Assembly (NCBI GenBank): GCA_963575745.1
Contig: CAUYUJ010016341.1
Coordinates: forward strand, 46,423 to 76,422
DNA: 30,000 nt
Direction: 5' to 3'
Source of the DNA: Prorocentrum cordatum
Lineage: Eukaryota > Sar > Dinophyceae > Prorocentrales > Prorocentraceae
Numbering within the stretch: the stretch's first letter is position 1; each line of letters begins with the position of its first letter. The notes under the pieces are model-generated. The model searched no databases, was not told the origin of the DNA, and was given only the letters and a program-made list of their open reading frames with translations. Position numbers and translations under genes: made by a program. Below are positions 29,605 through 30,000 of the stretch, in pieces.

Positions 29605-29991
29605 TCACGCGGGCGAACGGCTGCGCCCCCGTCCGCCTCCCACCTCGGCGCGCGGTCGCGGCTGCGGCGCGCCGAGGTGGCCTCCTTCCGTCGGATGCTC
29701 GCCCCACTTGGGGACATCCCTTACTGCCTTCGCCCTGTCGCCTCTGGGGCCTCCACGGCAAGCTGCGACCAGGCCTCGCATCCAGACGCCGAATGCGAAG
29801 GCTCCGCATCGGCTGCAGAACCCCGCTCCTCCTGCCTGCCCACAAACTGTGGGTCTCGTGCATGGGCCTGCTCCACTGGCCTCGTCGCGGGCGGCGGCGC
29901 TGGCACTGCCGCGGGGCTCTGGCCACCTTCCTGGGCCTCCGCCCCCCGCGGTGCCGCCGCCGCCCTCGGCGCCTGCCGCTTGCAGCGCCAA
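29605..29991 (-). pseudogene. Cys-rich tail fragment of a second retroelement
   Basis: The 128-codon minus frame begins Gly/Ala-rich, then shows FCSRCGAFAFGVWMRGLVAAC (Cys59, Cys62, Cys78) and KWGEHPTEGGHLG. This matches the Cys-rich tail at 18615-18836 in pattern: CxxC, a basic/hydrophobic stretch with Arg and Leu, then Cys 15-16 residues later. In the other minus frame just upstream, HETHSLW (29860-29840) matches the His..Trp that precedes the CxxC in the first copy, so a frameshift lies between 29842 and 29817. The element continues past the right window edge on the minus-strand upstream side. Confidence 0.5.
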
Positions 29992-30000
29992 CGCCGCCCT

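Overview
The window looks like non-coding, repeat-dominated DNA from a large eukaryotic nuclear genome, most probably a dinoflagellate. Three things support this. First, the C-terminal half carries broken coding pieces whose motif order (reverse transcriptase, RNase H, Cys-rich tail; and a separate tyrosine-recombinase-like fold) matches protein families I remember as common in dinoflagellate gene sets such as Symbiodiniaceae, Polarella and Prorocentrum. That is recollection, not a search. Second, GC is high. Third, micro- and minisatellites are extremely abundant. I see no intact protein-coding gene, no tRNA or rRNA and no CRISPR array. Nearly all long open frames lie in short-period repeats or are shadows of them.

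Layout. 1-2330: three consecutive tandem arrays, namely a 191-bp satellite whose unit contains a large palindrome, a 24-bp minisatellite, and a GC-rich unit of about 105 bp. 2330-4440: a 55-bp duplication, a long GGA/purine tract, a GAT/GGT tract, and short-motif repeats. 4440-9150: the least repetitive and most AT-rich part, with no recognisable gene. 9150-12060: 21-bp and 12-bp minisatellites plus GAT and CGT tracts. 12060-16880: unique stretches separated by long GGA or TCC tracts; two of these tracts sit beside inverted copies of the same 53-bp anchor. 17030-17525: an array of short cores in both direct and inverted orientation. 17580-18300: more short-period repeats.

18615-24460, minus strand: a decayed non-LTR-type retroelement. 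Reading 5' to 3' on the minus strand it holds a charged or coiled-coil N-terminal part, an unassigned stretch, a reverse transcriptase with the palm motifs in order, a CxxC cluster, an RNase H domain with three acidic catalytic positions in place, and a Cys-rich C-terminal domain. Frameshifts, stop codons, a (GT)24 tract and a homopolymer run break it. 24460-26225: GGA and GAT tracts. About 27330-28802, plus strand: a frameshifted tyrosine-recombinase-like pseudogene that has lost its catalytic tyrosine. A 107-bp direct repeat starts inside its 3' end and recurs exactly 600 bp downstream. 29605-29991, minus strand: a fragment of a second retroelement with the same Cys-rich tail as the first. 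The same dispersed repeat (24322-24415 and 29511-29590) flanks both retroelement pieces.

The parts do not work together as an operon or pathway. They read as a graveyard of two kinds of mobile element embedded in expanding simple repeats. The most interesting material is structural: the palindrome satellite, the anchored GGA tracts, the mixed-orientation array at 17 kb, and the 600-bp-spaced direct repeat.
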